Source of the DNA: Pseudorhodobacter wandonensis
GTDB lineage: Bacteria; Pseudomonadota; Alphaproteobacteria; Rhodobacterales; Rhodobacteraceae
DNA length: 64,000 bases
Assembly (NCBI RefSeq): GCF_001202035.1
Contig: NZ_LGHT01000044.1
Span: forward strand, 186,001-250,000
Direction of reading: 5' to 3'
In this document: positions 53,555 through 62,539 of the stretch, piece after piece
How positions within the stretch are numbered: position 1 is the stretch's first letter
How the letters are laid out: each line of letters starts with the position of its first letter
Position numbers and translations under genes: made by a program
The notes under the pieces: generated by a model
The model's input: the letters and a program-made list of their open reading frames with translations, nothing else
What the model was told of the DNA's origin: nothing
Database searches by the model: none

Positions 53555-53570
53555 CTATATGAATGTATAG
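53555..53570. promoter_or_regulatory. short palindrome next to the sqr promoter
   Basis: CTATA-TGAATG-TATAG is an inverted repeat about 60 bp before the sqr start. Its position fits an operator for a sulfide-sensing repressor (SqrR/BigR type), though no such gene is in the window. Confidence 0.4.
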
Positions 53571-53630
53571 ATGCATCGTATTCGCCCAAGCTTGAACGGG
53601 GCTCGGTGCGGCTATTCATGGGAGGTTGAA

Positions 53631-54923
53631 ATGGCACATGTCGTTGTTGTTGGTGCAGGGCTAGGAGGCACGATTGCCGCCTATGAATTGCGCGAAAAGC
53701 TGGGGTCCGAACATAAGGTTTCGGTTGTCAACAAAGGCAGCCGCTTTCACTTTGTTCCGTCCAATCCGTGGGTTGGCGTTGGTTGGCGTGACCGTGCTGC
53801 GATTGAAGTTGATCTGGAAAAGGTCTTTGCCAAGCGCAAGATTGCACTGCACGCACAGGGCGCCAAGCGGTTGCACCCCGCCGAACGCCGGATCGAACTA
53901 TTGGACGGCGAATCGATCAGCTATGATTACATGGTCATCGCGACCGGCCCCGAGCTTGCCTTTGACGAAATCGAAGGTTTCGGACCCGAGGCGCATACCC
54001 AATCGGTCTGCCATGTTGACCACGCGCTTATGGCCAAACAGGCGGTGGACAAGCTGATCGCGAGTCCTGGCCCCGTGGTGATCGGCGCGGTGCAAGGTGC
54101 CTCGTGCTATGGGCCTGCCTATGAGTTCGCCTTTATCCTTGATAAAGCGCTGCGCGATGCCAAGGTGCGCGACCGTGTGCCGATGACCTTTGTGACCTCG
54201 GAACCCTATGTCGGCCATTTGGGTCTGGATGGTGTGGGCAATACCAAAGGCTTGCTGGAAGGCGAGCTGCGCGAGCATCACATCAAGTGGATCTGCAACG
54301 CCCGTGTCGATAAGGTCGAGGCCGACAAGCTGTTGGTATCCGAGATTGCCGAGGATGGTTCGGTTTTCAAATCGCACGAGGTCCCGCAGGCTTTCACCAT
54401 GATGCTTCCTGCTTTTCGTGGCATCGAGGCGGTGCGCGGCATCGAAGGCCTGACCAACCCGCGCGGCTTTATCCTTGTCGACCCCTATCAGCGCAACCCG
54501 TCATTCCCCGAAGTGTTTGCCATTGGCGTTTGCGTGGCCATTCCGCCAGTGGGCAAAACGCCGGTGCCTGTCGGTGTGCCGAAAACCGGCTTTATGATTG
54601 AATCGATGGTGACGGCAACCGTGCACAACATCGACCAGTTGATCAAAGGCAAAACGCCAAGTGCAATACCCACCTGGAACGCCGTTTGCCTTGCCGATTT
54701 TGGCGATAGTGGCATTGCCTTTGTCGCGCAGCCACAGATTCCGCCGCGCAATGTGAACTGGTCGTCGTCGGGAAAATGGGTGCATTTGGCCAAGATCGGC
54801 TTTGAAAAGTACTTCCTGCACAAAATCCGCAGTGGCGAGTCCGAGCCATTTTATGAACGGCTGGCCATGCAGGCGCTGGGAATTGACAAGCTTAAAAAGG
54901 TCAAGATCGAACCAGAGGCCTAG
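53631..54923 (+). CDS. sqr: sulfide:quinone oxidoreductase
   Basis: From the ATG at 53631 (GGGAGG just upstream) the flavoprotein has 430 residues. It has the FAD motif VVVGAGLGGTIAAYEL, the second Rossmann region GPVVIGAVQGASCYGPAYEF, and three cysteines C127, C159 and C353 at the numbers shown to matter in the Rhodobacter capsulatus enzyme. It oxidises sulfide to polysulfide or persulfide and reduces the quinone pool at the membrane. The C-terminus (HLAKIGFEKYFLHKIRSGES) is the usual membrane anchor. A small membrane protein and an RND pump follow in the same direction. Confidence 0.94.
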   Translation: MAHVVVVGAGLGGTIAAYELREKLGSEHKVSVVNKGSRFHFVPSNPWVGVGWRDRAAIEVDLEKVFAKRKIALHAQGAKRLHPAERRIELLDGESISYDYMVIATGPELAFDEIEGFGPEAHTQSVCHVDHALMAKQAVDKLIASPGPVVIGAVQGASCYGPAYEFAFILDKALRDAKVRDRVPMTFVTSEPYVGHLGLDGVGNTKGLLEGELREHHIKWICNARVDKVEADKLLVSEIAEDGSVFKSHEVPQAFTMMLPAFRGIEAVRGIEGLTNPRGFILVDPYQRNPSFPEVFAIGVCVAIPPVGKTPVPVGVPKTGFMIESMVTATVHNIDQLIKGKTPSAIPTWNAVCLADFGDSGIAFVAQPQIPPRNVNWSSSGKWVHLAKIGFEKYFLHKIRSGESEPFYERLAMQALGIDKLKKVKIEPEA

Positions 54924-54956
54924 GCGCCGCATCCCTGCGGCAAAACACCCCCAACT

Positions 54957-54980
54957 GCCCGTTGCAAACCCGCAACGGGC
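54957..54980 (+). other. hairpin between sqr and the DUF2892-like gene
   Basis: GCCCGTTGC and GCAACGGGC form a perfect 9-bp stem with a 6-nt loop. There is no T-tract, so it is better read as a processing or stabilising element inside an operon than as a terminator. Confidence 0.5.
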
Positions 54981-54997
54981 CAAGATAGGAAAATGAT

Positions 54998-55198
54998 ATG
55001 TCACTCGATCGTATAGTTATGGCCTTTGCAGGCTTCATGGTACTGTTGTCACTGGCGCTGACGGTATGGGTATCGCCGTATTTCGTTTGGCTGACGGTTT
55101 TTGTCGGCGTGAACCAGATTCAGGCCGCCTTTACCGGTTTCTGCCCTGCGGCATCGGCGTTTAAGCGGTTGGGCGTCAAGCCCGGGGCCGCATTTTAA
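54998..55198 (+). CDS. small DUF2892-like membrane protein
   Basis: The 66-residue protein has two transmembrane helices (VMAFAGFMVLLSLALTVWV and YFVWLTVFVGVNQIQAAFTG) then GFCPAASAFKRLGVKP. The FTGFCP(A/L) ending is shared with the membrane part of rhodanese-fused YgaP-like proteins, which are often found in sulfur genes. The cysteine C49 may carry a persulfide. AGGA precedes the ATG. It sits between sqr and the RND genes. Confidence 0.85.
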   Translation: MSLDRIVMAFAGFMVLLSLALTVWVSPYFVWLTVFVGVNQIQAAFTGFCPAASAFKRLGVKPGAAF

Positions 55199-55234
55199 GC
55201 GCGATTTAACCACCTTAGTTAAAATGGAGCAGAC

Positions 55235-56209
55235 ATGAGAAATTTGATCGCCATAGTCGCCGTTATGGCCTCAATCTCGGCACCGGTATTTGCGCAGGAT
55301 ACGCCGCTGGCCGAAGTGTCTGTAACCGATTGGAAGGCCGTCTATGGCCGTGTCGAGGCGCGCAGCCGTATTCCGGCGCGGGCGCGTTTGGGTGGCACGG
55401 TTGTATCGCTTGCGGTGGTCGAAGGTGATGTCGTGACGGCGGGGCAGGTCTTGGCGCAGGTTGTCGATGCCAAGATCGATTTTCAGCTTGCCGCGATTGA
55501 CGCGCAGCAGCAGGCCCTTGCGGCTCAGCTGGACAACGCCAAGGTCGAACTGACACGCGGCGAGGATTTGCTGGCGCGTGGCGTCACAACGGCGCAGCGG
55601 TTGGATGCACTGCGCACGCAAGTAGATGTGCTGAACGGTCAGATCGCGGCTGTCGTTGCGGATCGGCGGGTGGTTGAACAACAACAGCTTGAAGGCGCTG
55701 TCTTGGCACCGATTGCCGGGCGCGTGCTGTCTGTACCGGTTGCGGCAGGTGCGGTGATCTTGCCGGGTGAGGCCGTGGCGACAATCGGCGGCGGCGGGAT
55801 TTTCCTGCGCATCGCGGTACCCGAACGGCATGCTGCCTTTTTGAAACAAGGCGCCGCGATTGAAATTGAAACAGCGACAGGCCCAAGCCAAGGTACGCTG
55901 GCGCGGATTTATCCCTTGATCGAAAATGGCCGTGTGGTGGCCGATGTCGAGGTGCAGGATCTGCCAGAAAGCTTTATCGATGCGCGGGTTCTGGTGCGGT
56001 TGCCAGTTGATACGCGCATGGCGCTGATGGTGCCCACGTCGGCGGTTATCACCCAGACCGGCCTTGATTTTGTGCGGGTCGCGGGCGCAGATGGCCCTGT
56101 CTTGCGCAACGTGGTGGTGGGCCAACCCCAGACCATTGACGGCGCCCCGATGATCGAAATTCTGTCCGGCCTTGCAGTCGGGGATCGTGTGGTTTCGGCA
56201 AATGAGTGA
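55235..56209 (+). CDS. RND adaptor, pump C
   Basis: The 324-residue periplasmic adaptor has a signal peptide (MRNLIAIVAVMASISAPVFAQ), lipoyl halves (LAVVEGDVVTAGQVLAQVVD; GAVLAPIAGRVLSVPVAAGA), a short hairpin and a barrel. GGAG lies before the ATG. It starts 36 bp after the DUF2892-like gene and overlaps the permease gene, so it is part of the sqr unit. Confidence 0.9.
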   Translation: MRNLIAIVAVMASISAPVFAQDTPLAEVSVTDWKAVYGRVEARSRIPARARLGGTVVSLAVVEGDVVTAGQVLAQVVDAKIDFQLAAIDAQQQALAAQLDNAKVELTRGEDLLARGVTTAQRLDALRTQVDVLNGQIAAVVADRRVVEQQQLEGAVLAPIAGRVLSVPVAAGAVILPGEAVATIGGGGIFLRIAVPERHAAFLKQGAAIEIETATGPSQGTLARIYPLIENGRVVADVEVQDLPESFIDARVLVRLPVDTRMALMVPTSAVITQTGLDFVRVAGADGPVLRNVVVGQPQTIDGAPMIEILSGLAVGDRVVSANE

Positions 56210-59200
56210 GGCACCAAACACCCCGAAACTCGGCATCGCCGGGCGGCTGACGCGTGCGTTTATCGCCTCTTCGCTGACGCCCTTGTTCATTCTGGCAGCG
56301 ATTGCGGTGGGCTTGGTCGCGCTGACATCCCTTCCGCGCGAGGAAGAGCCACAAATCTCGGTGCCGCTGGTTGATATTCATATCCAAGCGCCGGGCCTGC
56401 GGGCCGAAGATGCGGTAAAGCTGGTGACCGAGCCGATGGAAGGCATCGTCAAAGGCATCGACGGGGTCGAACACGTCTATTCGCAAACCCAGGATGACTA
56501 TTCGATGGTCACAGTGCGGTTCAAGGTTGGCACCTCAGCCGATGCGGCAGTACTGCGGGTGCATGACAAAATCCGCGCCAATATGGACCGTATTCCTGTT
56601 GGCATCCCCGAGCCCCTGATCGTCGGGCGCGGGATTGATGACGTGGCAATCGTGTCGCTAACGCTTGCGCCAAAACCGGGTGCAACCGGGATCAGCGCCA
56701 ATGATCTAACCCGCATCGCCCGCGAGTTGCGCACCCAAGTGGCCAAGACCGAGGATGTTGGCCTGACCTATCTGGTGGGTGAAGTGCCCGAGAAAATCCG
56801 CATTGCGCCCGACCCTGAAAAGCTGGCGCTATATGGCGTGACCCTGCAGCAATTGGCGGCCAAAGTTGCCAATGCCAACCGGTCGCAAAATACCGGAAAA
56901 TTGTTGGACAAAGGCGAGCAGATCAATCTGGTGGTCGGTGAAACGCTGGTTGCGCCCGAACAAATCGGCAATCTGCTGCTGACCACCCGTGATGCGCGGC
57001 CCGTCTATGTTGCCGATGTGGCGCAGGTCAGCTTTGTGTCATCCAGCGAGGATATGATCGTTTCCAACGTCAGCCGCGCCGAGGATGGCAGTGTGACGCG
57101 CGCGCCGGCGGTGACCTTGGCCGTGGCCAAACGCGCAGGCGCAAACGCGGTGGTGGTGGCCGAGGCGATTTTGCATCGCGTCGAGGCGCTGGAAGGCAAC
57201 CTTATCCCCGATACGGTTGCGGTAATGGTGACGCGCGATTACGGCGATACGGCCAATGAAAAGGCTAACGAGTTGCTGTTCCACCTTGGGCTTGCCACGA
57301 TTTCAATCGTTGCGTTGGTTTGGGTCGCGATTGGCTGGCGTGAGGCGATTGTGGTTGCCGTTGTCATTCCCGTCACCATTTTGCTCACGTTGTTTGCCGC
57401 GTGGATCATGGGTTATACGCTGAACCGCGTGTCGCTGTTCGCGCTGATCTTTTCCATCGGTATTCTGGTCGATGACGCCATTGTTGTGATCGAAAACATT
57501 GCGCGGCATTGGGGCATGAAAGATGGCCGCAGCCGGATGGATGGCGCGATCGAAGCCGTGGCAGAAGTGGGCAACCCAACGATTGTCGCCACTCTTACCG
57601 TTGTGGCGGCCTTGCTGCCGATGCTGTTTGTATCGGGCCTGATGGGCCCGTATATGAGCCCGATCCCCGCCAATGCCAGCGCGGCGATGATCTTTTCGTT
57701 CTTTGTCGCTGTCATCATCACGCCTTGGCTGATGGTAAAGGTGGCGGGCCGCGCACCAATGGCCGCGCATGGCCATGACGATACCTATGGCGGGCACCCC
57801 GGCGGGTTTTTGGGCCGCATCTATTGCACAGTGGCCCGCCCGCTTTTGGGCAGCAAACTGCGCAGCGGTTTGTTCCTGCTGATAACGGCGGGTCTGTCTT
57901 TTGGCTCGCTTGGCTTGCTTTATACCGAGGATGTGACCGTCAAACTGCTGCCGTTTGACAATAAATCCGAACTCTCGGTCGTGATCGATCTGCCCGAGGG
58001 CGCGTCACTCGAGGCGACAGACCGCGTGGCCCAAGATGTGGCGCGTGAGGTGCTGCAACTGCCCGAGGTTACCTCGGTTCAAACCCATGCAGGCACCGCC
58101 GCGCCGTTCAACTTTAACGGCTTGGTGCGGCATTACTATCTGCGCGCACAGCCGAACTTGGGCGATGTGCAAATCAATCTGTCACCCAAGGCAGACCGTG
58201 ACCGCGCAAGCCATGCCATTGCGCTGGAAATCCGCCAGCGTTTGGCCGACTTGCCGATGCCCGCAGGCAGCAGCGTGAAAACGGTCGAGCCACCCCCAGG
58301 CCCGCCGGTGATCGCGACCTTGCTGGCCGAGGTGTACGGCCCCACCGCCGATGCCCGCCGCGAGGCTGCGCGCAAAATCCGGCAGGCCTTTGAATCCGTG
58401 CCTTATATCGTTGACGTGGACGACAGTTTCGGCATTCAGCCACGGCGCGCTCGGGCCACGATCAGCACCGATGATCTGGAATTTTTCAGTGTCGAGGAAA
58501 GCGATGTGTTCGATACGCTCGCCACCTTGAACGGCGGCAGCACGGTCGGCTATTCGCACCGCGCCGAGGGCCGCCAACCCATCCCGATTGAAATTGCCCG
58601 CGCCAAAGGTGACAAAGTGCTGGACGCGCGGTTCCTGTCAACGCCGATACCCGCCAATGTTCTGCCCGGCGCGCGGGGCGTTGTAGAGTTGGGCGATGTC
58701 ATCCGCGTGGCCGAAGAGCGTGCCTCTTTCCCCGTGTTTCGCCACAACGGACGTGATGCTGAAATGGTCACCGCTGAAATGGCCGGCCAGTTTGAGGCGC
58801 CGCTTTATGGGATGATCGCCGTCAGCAAGGCGCTTGACGCGATGGAATGGGCGCCCGGCACCAAACCTGTGATCAGCTTTTACGGCCAACCCGATGATGA
58901 GAAGGCGACAACCTTGCTGTGGGATGGCGAGTGGGAGGTAACCTATGTGACCTTCCGCGATATGGGTGCTGCCTTTGCCGTGGCCTTACTGGCGATTTAT
59001 ATTCTTGTTGTCGCGCAATTTGGCTCTTTCCGCCTGCCGCTTGTCATTTTGACGCCGATTCCGCTGACGTTTCTGGGGATTATCGCAGGGCATTGGCTGT
59101 TTGGCGCGCCATTCTCGGCCACCTCGATGATCGGGTTTATCGCGCTGGCGGGGATTATCGTGCGCAACTCGATCTTGCTGGTGGATTTCATTCGCCATGC

Positions 59201-59423
59201 CGATGCGGCAGGCAAATCGGATGTCGAGATATTGATCGAGGCGGGCGCAATCCGCTTCAAGCCGATCTTGCTGACAGCGGTTGCAGCGATGATCGGGGCC
59301 GTGGTGATCTTGACCGACCCGATTTTCCAAGGGCTGGCGATTTCGCTGCTGTTTGGCTTGCTGTCGTCTACTTTGCTGACGGTGCTTGTCATCCCCGCGA
59401 TCTATCGGGTCTTGAAAACCTGA
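56202..59423 (+). CDS. RND efflux permease, pump C
   Basis: From the ATG at 56202, which overlaps the adaptor stop by 8 nt, the permease has 1073 residues. TM1 is followed by LPREEEPQISVPLVD, TM4 carries GILVDDAIVVIENIARHWGM, and TM10 has LAGIIVRNSILLVDFIRH, with Arg instead of Lys. A loop insert rich in His and Gly (AAHGHDDTYGGHPGG, about residues 524-538) lies on the cytoplasmic side between the two halves. The link to sqr suggests export of a sulfur-stress product or metal-sulfide-related compound, but this is inference. Confidence 0.92.
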   Translation: MSEAPNTPKLGIAGRLTRAFIASSLTPLFILAAIAVGLVALTSLPREEEPQISVPLVDIHIQAPGLRAEDAVKLVTEPMEGIVKGIDGVEHVYSQTQDDYSMVTVRFKVGTSADAAVLRVHDKIRANMDRIPVGIPEPLIVGRGIDDVAIVSLTLAPKPGATGISANDLTRIARELRTQVAKTEDVGLTYLVGEVPEKIRIAPDPEKLALYGVTLQQLAAKVANANRSQNTGKLLDKGEQINLVVGETLVAPEQIGNLLLTTRDARPVYVADVAQVSFVSSSEDMIVSNVSRAEDGSVTRAPAVTLAVAKRAGANAVVVAEAILHRVEALEGNLIPDTVAVMVTRDYGDTANEKANELLFHLGLATISIVALVWVAIGWREAIVVAVVIPVTILLTLFAAWIMGYTLNRVSLFALIFSIGILVDDAIVVIENIARHWGMKDGRSRMDGAIEAVAEVGNPTIVATLTVVAALLPMLFVSGLMGPYMSPIPANASAAMIFSFFVAVIITPWLMVKVAGRAPMAAHGHDDTYGGHPGGFLGRIYCTVARPLLGSKLRSGLFLLITAGLSFGSLGLLYTEDVTVKLLPFDNKSELSVVIDLPEGASLEATDRVAQDVAREVLQLPEVTSVQTHAGTAAPFNFNGLVRHYYLRAQPNLGDVQINLSPKADRDRASHAIALEIRQRLADLPMPAGSSVKTVEPPPGPPVIATLLAEVYGPTADARREAARKIRQAFESVPYIVDVDDSFGIQPRRARATISTDDLEFFSVEESDVFDTLATLNGGSTVGYSHRAEGRQPIPIEIARAKGDKVLDARFLSTPIPANVLPGARGVVELGDVIRVAEERASFPVFRHNGRDAEMVTAEMAGQFEAPLYGMIAVSKALDAMEWAPGTKPVISFYGQPDDEKATTLLWDGEWEVTYVTFRDMGAAFAVALLAIYILVVAQFGSFRLPLVILTPIPLTFLGIIAGHWLFGAPFSATSMIGFIALAGIIVRNSILLVDFIRHADAAGKSDVEILIEAGAIRFKPILLTAVAAMIGAVVILTDPIFQGLAISLLFGLLSSTLLTVLVIPAIYRVLKT

Positions 59424-59607
59424 GTACTAAATTCCCAAGTTATAGGCGCGGTCGGATATCGTTTGTGGCCCGCTTTTGGCCGATCTGCCGAACTTAACTA
59501 TTGTTGATGTTGGAAAGGTGCCATGCGACAGGTTTGGGCGCTATGTATCGCCTTGAAAAACCTATATGCTTGGCAGCAAAGCCTGACAGATCGAAAGGAA
59601 CAGGGCC

Positions 59608-60144
59608 ATGGTAAATAAACTTCCCCCCGTTTTGCCGCTTCAAAAGCTGCGGCCTTTGGCATGGGTATTTCTTGGCCTTGGCGTGGCAAGTATCATCTGG
59701 CCCGAGGTGGCAACCATTGCTGTCGAACAGCTGATTGCGTGGTTTTTGGTTTTATCGGGTGCTTTGGGTGTCTTGTTCTGGCTGCGGTTCAAATCGGGGC
59801 AGATCAGCATGATGGGGTTGGCAGCAGCTGTGATGACACTGGTTCTGGGCCTGATCTTCTTGGTGCAACCTATGGCAGGCGCGCGCACATTGACCATGGT
59901 CATGGCGGCGATATTCCTTGTCGAAGGTGCGTTGGGAACAGCAATGGCCTTGTCTTTGCGGCAGCATAATGCGGGTTGGGGTGTGGCCTTGCTCAGCGCG
60001 ATTGCGACTTTGGCACTAAGTTTTCTGATTTTCATCGGTTGGCCTTCGGCATCGTCCTGGGTGATTGGCTTGCTGTTCGGGCTGAACCTTTTGACAACAG
60101 GATTGGCGCTTTTGGCACTGTCTCGGGTAGGCCCTCGGTTGTGA
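59608..60144 (+). CDS. HdeD-like (DUF308) membrane protein
   Basis: The 178-residue protein has six transmembrane helices in three helix pairs, typical of HdeD (LAWVFLGLGVASIIWPEVAT, GLAAAVMTLVLGLIFLVQPM). HdeD takes part in acid resistance in E. coli; most members are uncharacterised. AAGGAACAGGGCC precedes the ATG. Confidence 0.85.
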   Translation: MVNKLPPVLPLQKLRPLAWVFLGLGVASIIWPEVATIAVEQLIAWFLVLSGALGVLFWLRFKSGQISMMGLAAAVMTLVLGLIFLVQPMAGARTLTMVMAAIFLVEGALGTAMALSLRQHNAGWGVALLSAIATLALSFLIFIGWPSASSWVIGLLFGLNLLTTGLALLALSRVGPRL

Positions 60145-60288
60145 CGCACAAGCCTGTTGCAGGGCATGGCGCAAACTGAGGCAAGTTGTTAAATTCAGGA
60201 GCCTGCGCCAGTATGAGATGCTGCGCCGCGCCGCCAATTGGCCTAGAGTGGATGCGTAACACCAATCGATTATTTGCAAGGACAGCCC

Positions 60289-61269
60289 GTGGAAGCTTCG
60301 GACATAAAAAAAGGCTGTTGCGTCGGATCGAAGCCTGACGCCTCGGTGAACGCAGACCAAATCTATTTCGAGCGTGCACAAAATATCGCCCGCGCGCCTA
60401 CGTCAGTCTCGGCCGAGTTGCGTGGCCGACTGGTTCCTATCCCCGGTGGCTTTTTCGAAATGGGCACGCGTAAATCGACCTTTGCCGCCGATCTCGACAG
60501 CCCGAGGCGTAAGGTAAAGCTTAGCCCCTATCTTATATCCCCTCATGCCGTAACAAATGCCGATTTCGCCGATTTTGTCGCGGCGACCGGCTATCGCAGC
60601 GTGGCCGAAACCGAAGGCTGGAGCTTTGTCTTTCATTTGCTGCTACCTAATGCCGCCGAGTTTCCGATTACTCCACCTGGCCTGCCATGGTGGCGCCGCG
60701 TTGATGGCGCAAGCTGGGCCGCGCCGGAAGGCAAGGGCAGCAGTATCAATGGGCGTGAAAACCATCCGGTTGTCCATATCGCGTGGTATGATGCTTTGGC
60801 CTATTGCAATTGGGCCGGCTTGGCATTGCCGTCCGAGGCACAATGGGAACGTGCAGCACGCGGCGGGTTGGCCAATCAGAAATTTCCCTGGGGGAATGAT
60901 AAAACGTCGAATGGTCGGCATCAGATGAACACTTTTCAAGGGGTTTTCCCGTCACATAACAGCGCCGAGGACGGCTGGATCGGCACCGCACCTGTTGATG
61001 CGTTCAAGCCAAACGGTTACGGCGTGTTCAACATGACTGGCAATGTCTGGGAATGGGTGGACGACAGCTTTGGCCCGTTGCCCCAACCCGATCGCGCCCC
61101 GCCTTTGGACCCCGTCAGCGGATCAGGCGGGTATGCACGGGTGCAGCGTGGGGGGTCTTATCTTTGTCATGAAAGCTATTGTGACCGTTATTTTGTGCAT
61201 TCCCGAACCCGCAATGACCCCGACAGCTCGACCGGAAATTGTGGTTTCAGAGTTGCCGCCATGCCCTAA
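60289..61269 (+). CDS. formylglycine-generating enzyme (SUMF1/FGE)
   Basis: Starting at GTG 60289 (AAGGA upstream) the protein has 326 residues; a TTG at 60274 is also in frame. The FGE-sulfatase fold signatures VPIPGGFFEMGT, ALPSEAQWERAARGG, GNVWEWVDDSF and RGGSYLCHESYCDRY are present. C293 and C298 correspond to the copper-binding, catalytic pair of human FGE (C336/C341), so it should convert a sulfatase cysteine to formylglycine. There is no signal peptide, so it should act in the cytoplasm. A Cys-Cys pair lies at residues 10-11 of the flexible N-terminus. No sulfatase gene is in the window. Confidence 0.92.
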   Translation: MEASDIKKGCCVGSKPDASVNADQIYFERAQNIARAPTSVSAELRGRLVPIPGGFFEMGTRKSTFAADLDSPRRKVKLSPYLISPHAVTNADFADFVAATGYRSVAETEGWSFVFHLLLPNAAEFPITPPGLPWWRRVDGASWAAPEGKGSSINGRENHPVVHIAWYDALAYCNWAGLALPSEAQWERAARGGLANQKFPWGNDKTSNGRHQMNTFQGVFPSHNSAEDGWIGTAPVDAFKPNGYGVFNMTGNVWEWVDDSFGPLPQPDRAPPLDPVSGSGGYARVQRGGSYLCHESYCDRYFVHSRTRNDPDSSTGNCGFRVAAMP

Positions 61270-61501
61270 TCAGGGCCGCCCACATCTTGAACGGGCGTGA
61301 GTGGCGCCAAGGGCGGAGCCTTCGGCGAGGATATTTGGGCCGAACAGAAAGCGCAGGACGAGGCATGTGCCTAACCAGACGAGGCCGTGGCATATATGCG
61401 ACTTCACGCATGTGTTATCGAGTTGTTATTTGCATTAGGTGCCAGGGGTTTGTTTAGGTTGCGCAGAGCAAATAAGCTGCGCAAATAAAAGGAAGCTTCC
61501 T
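61270..61501. repeat. intergenic region with a possible family-wide repeat word
   Basis: About 230 bp without a gene. The stretch near 61314-61356 (GGAGCCTTCGGCGAGGATAT, then TTGGGCCGAACAGAAAGCGC) resembles a short intergenic repeat I associate with Rhodobacteraceae genomes. Only one copy is in this window, so repetition is not shown here. Confidence 0.35.
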
Positions 61502-62059
61502 ATGAGCCTGAGCACCCCGAACCGCCGCCAAGTGCTGATTGGCGCTGCCGGCGCTGCGCTAACCTTGGCAGCCCCCGGACTTGCCTTGGCGCAGACGCGC
61601 AACAACACCTCGGCCTTTCGTACCTATCGTTGGCAAGACCATTTTGACACCACCAAAAACGGCGTCATTCTGGCAGATACCGCATCGCGCGCGGTCCATT
61701 TCTGGTCCGAAGATGAAAGCGTCTACCGGCTCTGGCCCTCATCCGTTCCGATTTCCGAAGAGTTGACGCGCCGCGGCACTACGAGCGTTATCAAGCGTGT
61801 CGAAGGCCCGACATGGACGCCCACGCCGTCGATGCGCGAGCGTTTCCCGGAGTATCCAGCGGTTGTACCTGCAGGTCCGACCAACCCCTTGGGTACACAT
61901 GCGCTGTACTTATCATGGCAGTATTACCGTATTCACGGCACCCATGACACGCGCAAAATCGGGCGCGAGTCTTCGGATGGTTGCATCGGGCTGTATAATG
62001 AACATATCGCCCAGCTGTTTGAACTGGCCAAGGTTGGCACGCAGGTCAAACTGATTTGA
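61502..62059 (+). CDS. L,D-transpeptidase (YkuD) with twin-arginine-type signal
   Basis: From the ATG at 61502 (AAGGAAG upstream) the protein has 185 residues. The signal contains NRRQVLIGAAGAALTLAAPG, a Tat-like motif. The YkuD domain spans about residues 55-185, with the catalytic site in HGTHDTRKIGRESSDGCIGL. The usual SHGC is SDGC here and the following Arg is Gly. YkuD enzymes crosslink peptidoglycan or attach lipoproteins to it. The gene is convergent with the universal stress protein gene. Confidence 0.88.
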   Translation: MSLSTPNRRQVLIGAAGAALTLAAPGLALAQTRNNTSAFRTYRWQDHFDTTKNGVILADTASRAVHFWSEDESVYRLWPSSVPISEELTRRGTTSVIKRVEGPTWTPTPSMRERFPEYPAVVPAGPTNPLGTHALYLSWQYYRIHGTHDTRKIGRESSDGCIGLYNEHIAQLFELAKVGTQVKLI

Positions 62060-62080
62060 CATGGCTTGAAGGGGCGGCGA

Positions 62081-62539
62081 TCAGGTGATCTTTTCCAGCC
62101 GCTCTTTTGACATATCACCCGGCACAATTGTAATCGGCACGGGCAAACCGCCGGAGTTGCGGCTGAGTTGGGTGACAAGCGGGCCGGGGCCGGACTTATC
62201 ATTTCCGGCGCCCAGTACCAGAATCCCGACTTCGGGGTCATCACGCACTTGCGCCAAAATCTCGGTCAAGGGGTCACCCTCGCGGATCACCAATTCGGGA
62301 TTCACCCCTTGCTTGTCGCGCATCCATTTTGCGAATACCTCAAAATGCGCCTCGATCCGCTCACGCGCTTCGGCACGCATAAGATCGGCGACACCCATCC
62401 AGTGCTGATACTCTTCTGGCGGGATAACCGACAAAATTTGTACCCCGGCCCCGGTATGTGCCGCCCGCAACGCTGCAAAGCGCATTGCGTTCAGACATTC
62501 GCGGCTGTCATCCAGCACCACCATAAACTTGCGCATCAT
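62081..62539 (-). CDS. universal stress protein (UspA family)
   Basis: The 152-residue protein has the single-domain Usp fold (MMRKFMVVLDDSRECLNAMR at the start, ATP-loop region ILVLGAGNDKSGPGPLVTQL). A G-rich ribosome site lies just before the first of two ATGs at 62539. UspA-like proteins bind ATP and help survive starvation or stress. It is a single-gene unit. Confidence 0.88.
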   Translation of the reverse strand: MMRKFMVVLDDSRECLNAMRFAALRAAHTGAGVQILSVIPPEEYQHWMGVADLMRAEARERIEAHFEVFAKWMRDKQGVNPELVIREGDPLTEILAQVRDDPEVGILVLGAGNDKSGPGPLVTQLSRNSGGLPVPITIVPGDMSKERLEKIT

